Shown piece after piece: positions 43,348 through 53,289 of a stretch of DNA of 64,000 nt. Within the stretch, counting starts at the first letter, position 1. Every line of letters starts with the position of its first letter. The DNA is from Caldilineaceae bacterium (GTDB lineage Bacteria > Chloroflexota > Anaerolineae > Caldilineales > Caldilineaceae). The notes under the pieces are model-generated. The model had not been told where the DNA came from and did not search any database. It worked only from the letters and a program-made list of their open reading frames with translations. The position numbers and the translations under genes are program-made. The DNA lies in assembly GCA_022821545.1 (NCBI GenBank), contig JAJEDJ010000043.1, forward strand, positions 62,001 to 126,000, given 5' to 3'.

Positions 43348-44013
43348 ATGACCAATCCAACTCTCGCCGTCATTGGGGGCACAGGTGAGGAGGGTTCGGG
43401 CCTGGCATTACGCTGGGCGGCGGCCGGATATCCGGTTCTGATCGGAAGCCGCAGCCGTGAGCGAGCCGTTGCCGCGGCGGCAGAGTTGAGGTCGATGTTG
43501 CCGGCAGAACTCCCGGCGCGGATTGGCGGTGATTCCAACGCAGGGGCGGCCGCGGGGGCGGATGTGATCGTCCTCAGTGTCCCGTACAGTTCGCAGGCCG
43601 AAATTCTGGAACAGATCCGGGCGGGTTGCGAGGGAAAGACGGTCGTGAGCGTGGTGGTCCCGTTGAGACCGCCGCGGGTGAGCCGGGTATGGCGCCCAGC
43701 TGGTGGGTCGGCGGCGGAAGAAGCGCAGGCGCTGCTGGGCGACGGGGCGCGCGTGGTTGCGGCGTTTCAGAACATCAGCGCAACCCATTTGAAAGAGCTG
43801 GACCACGCCGTAGATTGCGATATCCTCGTTACGGGTGACGACAGAGAGGCAAAACAGACGGCGATCGAACTGGCGCAGGCAGCAGGAATGCGGGGAGTCG
43901 ACGCGGGCCCGCTGGTAAACAGCAGTGTCAGCGAAGGGTTGACCGCGCTGCTTATCGGAATTAACATCCGCAACAAAGTGAAAGGGAGCGGGATCCGGAT
44001 CACGGGCGTTTGA
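43348..44013 (+). CDS. npdG: NpdG-like NADPH-dependent F420 reductase
   Basis: 221 residues. The N-terminus reads AVIGGTGEEGSGLALRWAAAG, and I-G-S-R-S-R-E-R-A supplies the NADP 2'-phosphate site. The small helical domain near the end has the NpdG pattern G-L-T-A-L-L-I-G-I-N-I-R-N-K-V-K-G-S-G-I-R-I-T-G. F420:NADP oxidoreductases transfer hydride between F420H2 and NADP+. RBS GAGGAGAG. Thirty-one bases downstream of ssnA, it probably shares a transcript. Confidence 0.78.
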   Translation: MTNPTLAVIGGTGEEGSGLALRWAAAGYPVLIGSRSRERAVAAAAELRSMLPAELPARIGGDSNAGAAAGADVIVLSVPYSSQAEILEQIRAGCEGKTVVSVVVPLRPPRVSRVWRPAGGSAAEEAQALLGDGARVVAAFQNISATHLKELDHAVDCDILVTGDDREAKQTAIELAQAAGMRGVDAGPLVNSSVSEGLTALLIGINIRNKVKGSGIRITGV

Positions 44014-44067
44014 CGCTTGGCGCTGGATGCAGGCAGACCTCCCTATAGTTGTCCACCAGCCAAAAAC

Positions 44068-46947
44068 ATGAGCATCGGAGAAGTCATCGCCGAACTGGGC
44101 AGGGACAGTGGCTTTATGGCCAATGTCACAGCCTGGGAAACGTTGCCGTCCCGCGCCGGCCAACTGGTCGAACTGCCGGAAGTGTTGCATCCCGCCCTGA
44201 GGGAGGCGCTGCAGCGCCGGGGGATACGACAACTCTACAGCCATCAGGCAGAAGCGGTAACCTCTGCGTTGGATGGCCGCCTCTCGATCGCAGTCGTGAC
44301 CCCCACGGCCAGCGGCAAGACACTCTGCTATATGCTGCCTGTCCTGCAGGCGCTGCTCAGCGATGCCAAGGCGACGGCCCTGTTCCTCTTTCCAACGAAA
44401 GCGCTGGCCCACGATCAGCTGGCGGAGATCGGAGAATGGATCGGCGAAGCAGCAGCTTTCGACGGTGCCGGCGCGGATGGACCGGCCGGTGCGGGCTGGC
44501 TCGCGGCGTACGACGGCGACACGCCTGCAGCGCAGCGCCGACCGATCCGGCAGAATGCCCGTGCAGTTCTCTCCAATCCGGACATGCTGCATGCTGGGAT
44601 CCTGCCTTTTCACGGAGAGTGGGCGCGTTTTTTCGCGGGTCTGCGCTACGTCGTCATTGACGAAATGCACAGCTATCGCGGGGTATTCGGCAGTCAGGTG
44701 GCCAATGTTTTGCGGCGGCTGCGGCGAGTTGCCGGCTACTACGGAAGCCATCCCCAGTTTCTACTGACCAGCGCAACGATCGCCAATCCACGGCAACTGG
44801 CTGAAAGCCTCAGCGAACATCCAGCCGAAGTCATTGACAACAACGGCGCGCCGCAGGGAAGGAAGCACATTGTATTGTACGCGCCGCCCCTATACGACCC
44901 GATCCAGGGCCTGCGACGGAGCAGCATACTGGAAAGCCAGGAGTTGGCGCTACGCTTTCTTAAGGGAGGTCTGCAGACGATCGTCTTTGGACGCGCGCGC
45001 CTGACGGTGGAACTGTTGCTCAGCTACATACGGGAGGGCCTGCAGACTAGAGACGAGAGTCGTGCAGAAGAGGACGCCACTGTAAGTATCTTACCCGATG
45101 CGGTGAGGGGCTATCGAGGGGGCTATCTGCCGCTGGAACGCCGCCAGATCGAGGCGGGGTTACGGAATGGAAGCGTGCGGGGCGTGGTTGCTACGAATGC
45201 GCTCGAGCTGGGAATCGACATCGGCCAGTTGGAGGCAGCGGTGATCTGCGGCTACCCGGGGACAATCGCGGCGGCGTGGCAGCAGTGGGGCAGGGTCGGG
45301 CGCACGACGGGAGAGTCAGTGGCGGTGCTGGTGGCGACGGCGGGCGCGCTCGACCAGTATGTCGTCAACAACCCGCACTATCTCCTGCGGCGGTCACCGG
45401 AGAGGGCTCTTGCGAATGCGGATAACCTCATGCTGCTGGTGGACCAGATGCGTTGCGCGGCGTTTGAACTGCCCTTCGCAGAAGGGGACAGGTTTGGCCG
45501 GTCCCCCTTCACAGGTGAGGTACTTGACCTGCTGGCCGAAGAAAAGAGTGTGCAACAGTACGGCAGCCGTTTTTTGTGGCGGGGAGAAGGATATCCTTCG
45601 CGTCGGTTCGGCCTGCGCAGCGTCGGCGGCGAGCCAGTTGTCGTTCAGGCAGGAAGCCCTGATCGGGCGCCGGCCCCTCGCGCCGGGAGCAGGCAGGAAA
45701 CTGCGGGGAGAACGCACGCTGCCGGCGCAAAGGCGGCGCCTGACCGGAGGGAAGATCGGTTCACAGTGATAGGGGAGGTCGACGCGGCCAGCGCGCCGTT
45801 CCAGGTGCATGAGGGGGCGGTTTACATTCACGAAGGACGCAGCTTCCTGGTTGACAAGCTGGACCTGGAGGAGAGACAGGCGTGGGTATGGGCGGCGGAG
45901 GTCGAGTATTACACGGAGGCCATCACGGAGACTGAGATCGAGGTGATTTCCGTGCATGAGAGCCGCGTGAGCGGGGGCGCAGACCTGGGCTATGGGGAGG
46001 TTTTTGTGACCTCGCAGGTGGTGCAGTACCGGCGAGTGCGGCGGTTCACGCATGAAAATCTCGGGATTCTGCCGCTTGACTACCCGCCTACGACGCTGGA
46101 TACGGCTGGCTACTGGCTGGAAGTTACTGCTGAAGCGCAGGAGGCGCTGATGGAGGCGGGGGACTGGCGGGATTCTCCCAACGACTACGGACCCGACTGG
46201 CAGGCGCAACGCGCCAGGACGCGTGAACGAGACGGCTACCGCTGTGCCGAGTGCGGCGCGGCGGAGACCCGTAACCACCAGCATGACGTGCATCACCGGG
46301 TCCCTTTCCGCGTTTTCAACTACATTCCAGGGCTTAACCGAAATGACCGGTTAGCAAACAGGATGGAAAACCTGGTGCTGCTCTGCCGGCGCTGTCATTA
46401 CAGGCTGGAGGCGGGTGTGCGAGCGCGTACGGGAATGGACGGGGTCGCGTATGCGCTGGGCAATCTGGCTCCGCTGCATCTGATGTGTGACCGGCGCGAC
46501 ATTGACGTTGCCATAATTCGACAACAGTACGAAGGTGAACCGCTTTCACACAGGCCGCCGGCGCCTTCTCCACCGATGCAGAAGGAGTTGACCGCTCCTC
46601 GAATCTACATTTACGAGCGCATTCCTGCCGGAATCGGTTTCAGCGCCCAGTTATACGAACGGCACGACGAGTTGATGGCGGGCGCGGCCGATTTGATTCG
46701 CGGCTGCGCGTGCCGCTACGGATGCCCCGCGTGTGTGGGGCCGGTGCTGCTGGTGGACGGCGCGCAGATGGCCGGCGGGCAGGAATCCGATCATACTGAT
46801 GCCGCTGCCATGTCAGGCAGTTCCGGTGAAGAGGTCCATTTTTGGAGTGCCACACCGAGCCAGAGCGGGACACAGGCGGAGCCGCGGCCGCTGTTGGAAA
46901 CGAAACGGCTGGCGCTGGCGCTGCTGGCTGCGCTGGCGGGCGACTGA
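44068..46947 (+). CDS. MrfA/YprA-like DEAD/DEAH helicase with inserted HNH motif
   Basis: 959 residues from the ATG at 44068 (a TTG lies upstream at 44017). Helicase domain 1 has Walker A T-P-T-A-S-G-K-T with Lys84 and the box D-E-M-H at 198-201. Domain 2 has Q-Q-W-G-R-V-G-R-T. A complete HNH nuclease motif follows: Cys726/Cys729, His742-His743, Asn768, Cys773/Cys776-His777. The DUF1998/MZB zinc ligands Cys880, 882, 886 and 889 close the protein. MrfA-type helicases repair mitomycin damage. The HNH part is not usual for the family and adds a possible nuclease. Confidence 0.86.
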   Translation: MSIGEVIAELGRDSGFMANVTAWETLPSRAGQLVELPEVLHPALREALQRRGIRQLYSHQAEAVTSALDGRLSIAVVTPTASGKTLCYMLPVLQALLSDAKATALFLFPTKALAHDQLAEIGEWIGEAAAFDGAGADGPAGAGWLAAYDGDTPAAQRRPIRQNARAVLSNPDMLHAGILPFHGEWARFFAGLRYVVIDEMHSYRGVFGSQVANVLRRLRRVAGYYGSHPQFLLTSATIANPRQLAESLSEHPAEVIDNNGAPQGRKHIVLYAPPLYDPIQGLRRSSILESQELALRFLKGGLQTIVFGRARLTVELLLSYIREGLQTRDESRAEEDATVSILPDAVRGYRGGYLPLERRQIEAGLRNGSVRGVVATNALELGIDIGQLEAAVICGYPGTIAAAWQQWGRVGRTTGESVAVLVATAGALDQYVVNNPHYLLRRSPERALANADNLMLLVDQMRCAAFELPFAEGDRFGRSPFTGEVLDLLAEEKSVQQYGSRFLWRGEGYPSRRFGLRSVGGEPVVVQAGSPDRAPAPRAGSRQETAGRTHAAGAKAAPDRREDRFTVIGEVDAASAPFQVHEGAVYIHEGRSFLVDKLDLEERQAWVWAAEVEYYTEAITETEIEVISVHESRVSGGADLGYGEVFVTSQVVQYRRVRRFTHENLGILPLDYPPTTLDTAGYWLEVTAEAQEALMEAGDWRDSPNDYGPDWQAQRARTRERDGYRCAECGAAETRNHQHDVHHRVPFRVFNYIPGLNRNDRLANRMENLVLLCRRCHYRLEAGVRARTGMDGVAYALGNLAPLHLMCDRRDIDVAIIRQQYEGEPLSHRPPAPSPPMQKELTAPRIYIYERIPAGIGFSAQLYERHDELMAGAADLIRGCACRYGCPACVGPVLLVDGAQMAGGQESDHTDAAAMSGSSGEEVHFWSATPSQSGTQAEPRPLLETKRLALALLAALAGD

Positions 46948-46949
46948 TT

Positions 46950-47651
46950 TCAGGCCGGCCGGTTGAAGAGGGTTTCCTCTTGGCGGATGGGCGAAAAGGA
47001 GCGGCGGTGGACCGGGCAGGGGCCCACTCTTTCGATGGCTGCGAGATGTGAGCGCGCGGCGTAGCCCTTGTGGCTGTGGAAGCCGTAGGCGGGGAAGCGT
47101 TCATGCAACTGGCAGAGCAGCCGGTCGCGATGGACCTTGGCCAGAATGGAGGCGGCGGCGATGGAAACGATGCGCAGGTCGCCCTTGGTGAAGCTGCGCT
47201 GGGGAAGGTTCAGTGACTTGACCTGCACCCAGTCGAGGAGCAGGTAATCGGGCGAAGGCGAGAGGGCCTGGACGGCGCGGCGCATGGCGAGGCGGGTGGC
47301 CGGGGCGATGCCGCGGACGTCGATTTCGGCGGCGGAGGCTTCGCCCAGCGACCAGGCGGCAGCTTGCTCCCGGATGCGTAGAGATAGCTCTTCACGCCGC
47401 GCTGGCGACAGCAGCTTGCTATCCTGGATTTCGGCCCAAAGCCCTGTACGCCTGCTCTTTTCAGGCAGAATAACGGCGCCGGCAACAACGGGACCGGCGA
47501 GCGCGCCGCGTCCGGCCTCGTCCAGGCCGGCAACGCGGGCGAAGCCGGCGCGCCACAGCTGTCGCTCCTCGGCGAGGGAGGGATAGAGCCTTTTCCGCTC
47601 CCGACTCCCTTCGCTCAGCTCCGTTGTGATGCCGCGTGGTCCGCGCTTCAT
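46950..47651 (-). CDS. rnhB: Ribonuclease HII
   Basis: 233 residues from the ATG at 47651; the frame is open to 47735. The catalytic Asp-Glu pair is in G-L-D-E-A-G-R-G-A-L-A-G-P-V, a further Asp in L-L-L-D-W, and the final acid in A-S-I-L-A-K-V-H-R-D. This is a complete DEDD set. It removes ribonucleotides incorporated into DNA. It is convergent with the helicase gene, two bases apart, and ends a long minus-strand run. Confidence 0.9.
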   Translation of the reverse strand: MKRGPRGITTELSEGSRERKRLYPSLAEERQLWRAGFARVAGLDEAGRGALAGPVVAGAVILPEKSRRTGLWAEIQDSKLLSPARREELSLRIREQAAAWSLGEASAAEIDVRGIAPATRLAMRRAVQALSPSPDYLLLDWVQVKSLNLPQRSFTKGDLRIVSIAAASILAKVHRDRLLCQLHERFPAYGFHSHKGYAARSHLAAIERVGPCPVHRRSFSPIRQEETLFNRPA

Positions 47652-47725
47652 GCAGCTGCTTCCGCCTTCGCCGGGACGGCCCTCTTTCATCCCCGGCGGC
47701 TTTCGATTACCGCAGCAATGTCCCT

Positions 47726-48451
47726 CTACTTCCAAAGAATCTCCACGTCCCGGCGCGGTTTGAAGCCGAGGATGCGCTTTGTCTTTTCGTTGCTGAATTT
47801 GCCGTGGGGCATGTCGGCGAAGACGTAGAAAACTTCATTGCGGGAGGGCAGCGCGTCGAGATCGATATCCAGCCCGAGGGTAAAGACTTCGGCCGCGTTT
47901 TCCCAGGAGATGACGTAGGGCGCGTAGCGTTCGCCGGGCTGGATGGCCGCCGGGTCTTTGAAGTTGTAGAACAGGTAATGTTGCACACTGATGTCGTGAT
48001 GCCGGGTAAAGACGCGACAGATTTCCAGGCCCATGGCCTTGGTAAGGGCGTAGAGGTTGGTACCCGGCTGGGGCGGGATGTCGGGGACGATGTCGAAATC
48101 ATGAACTTCGGTGATATGGCGTCCGGCGACGGTGTAGTGCGGCCCGGTGTTGATGACGCGGCGAATGCCGTGGGTAACGGCGGCCTGCATCATGTTGTAA
48201 CAGCCTCGGGTGCTGACGTCCCAGGCAGTTTGGCGGTCGCGGCGGAGGACGGAAAGGTTGACGATGGCGTCCATGCCTGCGGCGGCTGCGACTACGCCGT
48301 CCAGGTCGGCGGCGTCGAGCAGAGTGAATTCGCCGGGAAGATCCTCTTGCGGCGGGTTGATGTCGGTGATGCGCAGGTTGTGGGCGGGGGCCAGCTCGCG
48401 GGCCGCGTAGGGGCCAAGCATGCCGGCGCCGCCGAGAATGAGTACGTTCAT
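47726..48451 (-). CDS. NAD-dependent epimerase/dehydratase family protein
   Basis: 241 residues. The Rossmann loop is G-G-A-G-M-L-G-P-Y, and the active-site pair Tyr-x3-Lys lies in Y-A-L-T-K-A-M-G. The C-terminal part has F-Y-V-F-A-D-M-P-H. The start overlaps the previous gene's stop by 4 bases (ATGA), so translation is coupled. It acts on a nucleotide sugar or similar substrate; specificity unknown. Confidence 0.8.
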   Translation of the reverse strand: MNVLILGGAGMLGPYAARELAPAHNLRITDINPPQEDLPGEFTLLDAADLDGVVAAAAGMDAIVNLSVLRRDRQTAWDVSTRGCYNMMQAAVTHGIRRVINTGPHYTVAGRHITEVHDFDIVPDIPPQPGTNLYALTKAMGLEICRVFTRHHDISVQHYLFYNFKDPAAIQPGERYAPYVISWENAAEVFTLGLDIDLDALPSRNEVFYVFADMPHGKFSNEKTKRILGFKPRRDVEILWK

Positions 48452-49062
48452 GATGCTCTTTCCCCTATGTGTGTAATCGACCAGGCTTCAGCGGCGCCTT
48501 CTTCGCGAGACCTGTGCCTGGCGGCGAGCGAGGCGGGCTCGGCGAGGGCCTCGTCGACGGCTACGGCGATGGTCTCGTGAGACGCTTCTCCCAACCGCAG
48601 GACGGTGACGCCCAGGCTGCCTTCGCGGGCGAATTCACGGCTCACCTGCTCGGCCATGTGTTTGGTGAGAGTTGGCGGCTCGGTGCTGGGCAGAGGCCGC
48701 CAGGTTTCAGCGACGCGGTAGCCGGGGGGATAGCCGGCCATGAGCTCAAGCGTGCTGAGGAGGATGACCTGCTGGACGCCTTCCTCGGCCGCAGCCATGA
48801 GCAGATTGTAGGTACAGCGGGTGGCGGCGTCGAGTTGCGAGCTCACATCCTCCCCGGGCAGGGGCTCCACGGCGTGGATGATGGCGTCGATGCCGCGCGT
48901 GAGGAGGTTTGTGGAGCGGTCATGCCCCAGCCCGGAGAGCGCAAATTCGTGCTCGGTCTCAACGTGCGTTCGTTCGGTGAGCCTGACCTCATGTTGTTGG
49001 GCCAGGTGGCCGGCCAGAGCTGCGCTGCGATCGTGGCCGCCCGAAGTGATTAGTATCCGCAT
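48448..49062 (-). CDS. NAD(P)-binding protein related to its neighbour, active-site tyrosine not seen
   Basis: 204 residues from the ATG at 49062, preceded by AAGGAGAAAA; the frame is open to 49164. The N-terminus I-L-I-T-S-G-G-H-D-R-S-A lacks the normal G-x-x-G-x-x-G, and the Tyr-x3-Lys position reads T-K-H-M-A-E-Q. L-L-S-T-L-E-L-M-A-G is preserved. It looks like a diverged relative of the epimerase downstream with which it is translationally coupled. It may be a partner subunit or non-enzymatic. Confidence 0.65.
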   Translation of the reverse strand: MRILITSGGHDRSAALAGHLAQQHEVRLTERTHVETEHEFALSGLGHDRSTNLLTRGIDAIIHAVEPLPGEDVSSQLDAATRCTYNLLMAAAEEGVQQVILLSTLELMAGYPPGYRVAETWRPLPSTEPPTLTKHMAEQVSREFAREGSLGVTVLRLGEASHETIAVAVDEALAEPASLAARHRSREEGAAEAWSITHIGERAS

Positions 49063-49081
49063 AGAGTTTTCTCCTTGATTG

Positions 49082-49867
49082 TCAAGCTGACGCGCCGGAA
49101 TAGAAGCGGATGCCCACCCGCCAGAACCAACGGGAGACGAGGAGCATGGCGGCGGCCAGGGCAACTGTACCGACGAGGGTCGCGCCGGTGATGCGGCCGC
49201 TGACTGCGGAGGCAGGCACGGTGGTGGCGAAGGCCACAGGAACCAGGAACGTCAGCACGGCGCGCAGCCAGGCTGGATAGATGCTGACGGGCCAGCGGCC
49301 GGCCTGCCACATGCTCATAAAGATGACCTGGATGTTTTCGACCTTCACGAACCAGAATGCGCAGGTGCTGAGCATAAGCCAGAAACTGTAGATGATCAAG
49401 CCGCCGCACAAGAGCGTGACGGCGAAGACTGCGGTGTCGACCAGACCGAGGCGGGCGCCGAGCCGCAGAAGCGCGATGCTGAGCACGGGGAGGGCGATGA
49501 GCACGTCGACGAGCCGCCAGATTTCCACGGTTTGGATGCTGACCAGGATCTGTGAGTCGGCAGGCTTGGTGAGGGTGAAGTCGAGGGTACCCTGGCGCAC
49601 ATCCTCCATGAATTTGGTCATTGAGGGGCGGATGATGGTACGGATGAGGCCGCCGATGAGGAAGTAGACGCCGACAAGCGCCAGGAGTTCCTCCTGGCGC
49701 CAGCCCCCCAGTGTGTCGGTATGACTGAAAACCACGGCCAGCCCGCCGAGGGCCACGCTCAGGTCCAGGGCGGACTGCACGAGACTGATCCAGAAATTGG
49801 CCCGGTATTCCAGTTCGCCCAGGATTCCGATGCGCAGGTATGTGGCAAAGAGGCGTAAGTAGAACAT
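49082..49867 (-). CDS. ABC-2 family transporter permease (COG3694-like)
   Basis: 261 residues with about six hydrophobic segments. It begins Y-L-R-L-F-A-T-Y-L-R-I-G-I-L-G-E-L-E-Y-R, and has R-Q-G-T-L-D-F-T-L-T-K-P-A-D, the pattern of ABC-2 exporters of the kind encoded with COG4586 ATPases. It forms the channel with the next upstream permease. Substrate unknown. Confidence 0.8.
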   Translation of the reverse strand: MFYLRLFATYLRIGILGELEYRANFWISLVQSALDLSVALGGLAVVFSHTDTLGGWRQEELLALVGVYFLIGGLIRTIIRPSMTKFMEDVRQGTLDFTLTKPADSQILVSIQTVEIWRLVDVLIALPVLSIALLRLGARLGLVDTAVFAVTLLCGGLIIYSFWLMLSTCAFWFVKVENIQVIFMSMWQAGRWPVSIYPAWLRAVLTFLVPVAFATTVPASAVSGRITGATLVGTVALAAAMLLVSRWFWRVGIRFYSGASA

Positions 49868-49882
49868 GGTTTCCGTTGTGTG

Positions 49883-50686
49883 TCAGTTTCCAAAGGCAGC
49901 GTAGCGTTTGATTCCGGCCCGGTAGATGAGCTGCATGAATAGATAGCCGGCAACCAGCCAGAATAACTGTGCTCCGATGCCGATGAGCACATCCCGGGGG
50001 GTAACGCGCCCAAGAAGGAGCTCAACGGGAAAATAGAGCATCCAGCGGAAGGGCAAAAGGTCGGCGGCCCGCTGTACGAACTGGGGAAACAGAGAAAGCG
50101 GAGCCAGCTTTCCGGAAAAGAAGAGCGTGATAACGATGTAGGCCTGGTTCATGGCGTCAATTCGCAACGTCCAGAAGGCGACCATGGCCAGGGACCACTC
50201 CCAGTAGAAGCGCATCAGGAAGGCCAGAATGAGAACGGGAACGAAGGCGGCCAATGTCCAGTAGGTGGGCTGCCAGGAGGCGTCGAAGAACCAGGCCAGC
50301 AGCAGGGCGGTGGGCGCTATCACGGTCAACGTCAGGAATTTGTAGCCGATGTTGTCGGCGATGTCGCTGTGGATGGGATGGATCGGCTTGAGCAGCATTA
50401 CCGAGAAGTGGCCGGTGCGGATTCGATAGACGTATTCCCACATGATCCAGGTGAAGGTGCCGTGACTGACCATCATCATGGCGATGAAGTAGACGGCAAA
50501 GTCGTTGGTGCTGTAGCCGCCCACGGAACCGCCCTGCTGCAGGGAGACGGTCCGCCATATGACCAGATACATTAGCGGCTCAATGATGCCGCCCAGGAGC
50601 CAGATCAGCATCGCGATCCGATACTGGAACATCATCATCAGCGACGTGCGGAAGTAGCCTCTGTAGATCGGGTAGAAGGCAAACAT
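49883..50686 (-). CDS. ABC-2 family transporter permease (COG4587-like)
   Basis: 267 residues from the ATG at 50686 with AGGACAACTG upstream; the frame is open to 50788. Six hydrophobic segments are seen. It shares R-T-G-H-F-S-V-M-L-L-K-P-I-H-P with its downstream partner's R-Q-G-T-L-D-F-T-L-T-K-P. Together the two permeases and the ATPase upstream form a three-gene export system. Confidence 0.8.
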   Translation of the reverse strand: MFAFYPIYRGYFRTSLMMMFQYRIAMLIWLLGGIIEPLMYLVIWRTVSLQQGGSVGGYSTNDFAVYFIAMMMVSHGTFTWIMWEYVYRIRTGHFSVMLLKPIHPIHSDIADNIGYKFLTLTVIAPTALLLAWFFDASWQPTYWTLAAFVPVLILAFLMRFYWEWSLAMVAFWTLRIDAMNQAYIVITLFFSGKLAPLSLFPQFVQRAADLLPFRWMLYFPVELLLGRVTPRDVLIGIGAQLFWLVAGYLFMQLIYRAGIKRYAAFGN

Positions 50687-50894
50687 CAGTTGTCCTGGGC
50701 TCAGGCATTCAGTGCAAGGGCAAAGAAACGGTCGGGAGGCCTCGCGTGATGGTTCCGGCGGCCGAGGGCATGGGAACTGACTCGGCACTCGGAACGGGAC
50801 GAACGCATGCCCCCATGAATGTGACTGGGAGGAGCAGGGATGTCAGCGTTTTTCTCAGCTCTTGGCGCAGACAGAAAGTCATATTTCGACCGTC

Positions 50895-51923
<1,029 letters not shown>

Positions 51924-51929
51924 AGTGGT

Positions 51930-53273
51930 TCAGTTCTCGTTTGCGTCGGGACCGGCAGTCACAAGAGTATAGGCGTCGGTGCGCAGGTATTGGGCGGCGA
52001 CGCGCTGAACATCCTCTTTTGAGATGGATCTGATCCGATCCTGATAGGTCTGGAGGTAGTCGAGGCCGAGGCCGAACCATTCCATGTTGAGAAGGATAGA
52101 GGCGACGCCGTCGTTTGTTTCCAGGCGGAGGGGGAGTGTGCCGGTCATGTTGGCGATGCTGTCGGAGAGCTCTTCATCGCTGACCGGTTCCTGCCCGAGC
52201 CGTTCGAATTCGTGCAGGATGCTGTCGATCGCCTGCTCGACGTTTTGGGGGTTGACGCCGGCGAAGGCAACCCAGGGCCCGATCCCGATGTCGGCGTCGA
52301 GCGCGCTGTAGCTGTAGTAGGCGAGACCCTGGCGCTCGCGCACGGTTTCGCCCAGGCGGCCCATCATGCCGAACTGACCGAGGATGTTGTTGGCGACCTG
52401 GACGGCATGGTAGTCGGGATCGCTGCGGGCGATGGCGAGGCAACCGATGACGACATCGGTCTGGACCTTGCCTGGCATAGGGAACGTTTTGTGCTGGACG
52501 CCGTTGGCGCCGCTCACCTGGGGGATGGAATCGGCGGGTGACGAGGGCTCCGGACCGGCGGACCAGGCGCCGAAGTGGGTCTCCAGCAGCGTCACCACCG
52601 CATCCGGCTCGACGTCCCCGCTGACGACGACGATGGCCTGGTTGGGATGGTAATGTTCACGGTGGAAGCGGACCACGTCGTCGCGGCCGATCGCCTGAAC
52701 GGTCTCGATGTAGCCGGACGTGGAGAGGCCGTAGGGGTGATCTCCGTATATCATTTCGTTGAAACGGCGGTAGGAGACGCTGCGCGTGCTCTGTTCGCGC
52801 TCCTGCAAGCGCACGAGCCGCTGGCCGCGCACGCGTTCGATCTGTTCGGTGGGAAAGGTTGGCCGCTGCAGGATATCGGCCAGGATCTCCACCATGAGCG
52901 GGAAGTCCTCGACGAGACTCTCGCTGCCAAAGCTGGTGACGTGGGTGCCGCCGCCGGCGCTGACGCTGGCGCCGACCGATTCCACGGCCTCATTGAAGCG
53001 ATCGAAGTCGTAGCTGGCGCTGCCGCGGCTCAGAAGGGAGGCGGTGAAGGAGGACAGCCCTGTCAATGTGGGGGGCTCATCGACGCTTCCGGCGCGCAGA
53101 GCGCCTTCCAGCATCACGACCGGCGCGGACGGGTTGGGCCGGACCAGAATGGTGATGCCGTTTGCGGTCTGGACGCGATGGATCGTCTCAGGGCCAATCG
53201 TTGTCTGTCCGTCCTCACCGGCGCGGGCCGGTGCGGCGTGAAGGCGGGGGGAGAAGGAGCCGTTTCTGTTCAT
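51930..53273 (-). CDS. M16 family (insulinase-like) protein without zinc-binding motif
   Basis: 447 residues. The M16 fold is recognisable from G-A-L-R-A-G-S-V-D-E, A-I-V-V-V-S-G-D-V and the R-x-x-Y near the end of each half. The metal motif H-x-x-E-H, expected where the sequence reads T-G-L-S-S-F-T-A-S-L-L, is absent, so this is the non-catalytic type that pairs with an active M16 subunit. No active partner is adjacent. It is 6 bases from the ABC ATPase gene and probably co-transcribed. Confidence 0.82.
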   Translation of the reverse strand: MNRNGSFSPRLHAAPARAGEDGQTTIGPETIHRVQTANGITILVRPNPSAPVVMLEGALRAGSVDEPPTLTGLSSFTASLLSRGSASYDFDRFNEAVESVGASVSAGGGTHVTSFGSESLVEDFPLMVEILADILQRPTFPTEQIERVRGQRLVRLQEREQSTRSVSYRRFNEMIYGDHPYGLSTSGYIETVQAIGRDDVVRFHREHYHPNQAIVVVSGDVEPDAVVTLLETHFGAWSAGPEPSSPADSIPQVSGANGVQHKTFPMPGKVQTDVVIGCLAIARSDPDYHAVQVANNILGQFGMMGRLGETVRERQGLAYYSYSALDADIGIGPWVAFAGVNPQNVEQAIDSILHEFERLGQEPVSDEELSDSIANMTGTLPLRLETNDGVASILLNMEWFGLGLDYLQTYQDRIRSISKEDVQRVAAQYLRTDAYTLVTAGPDANEN

Positions 53274-53289
53274 CAGGTGTAGCGTTCCT

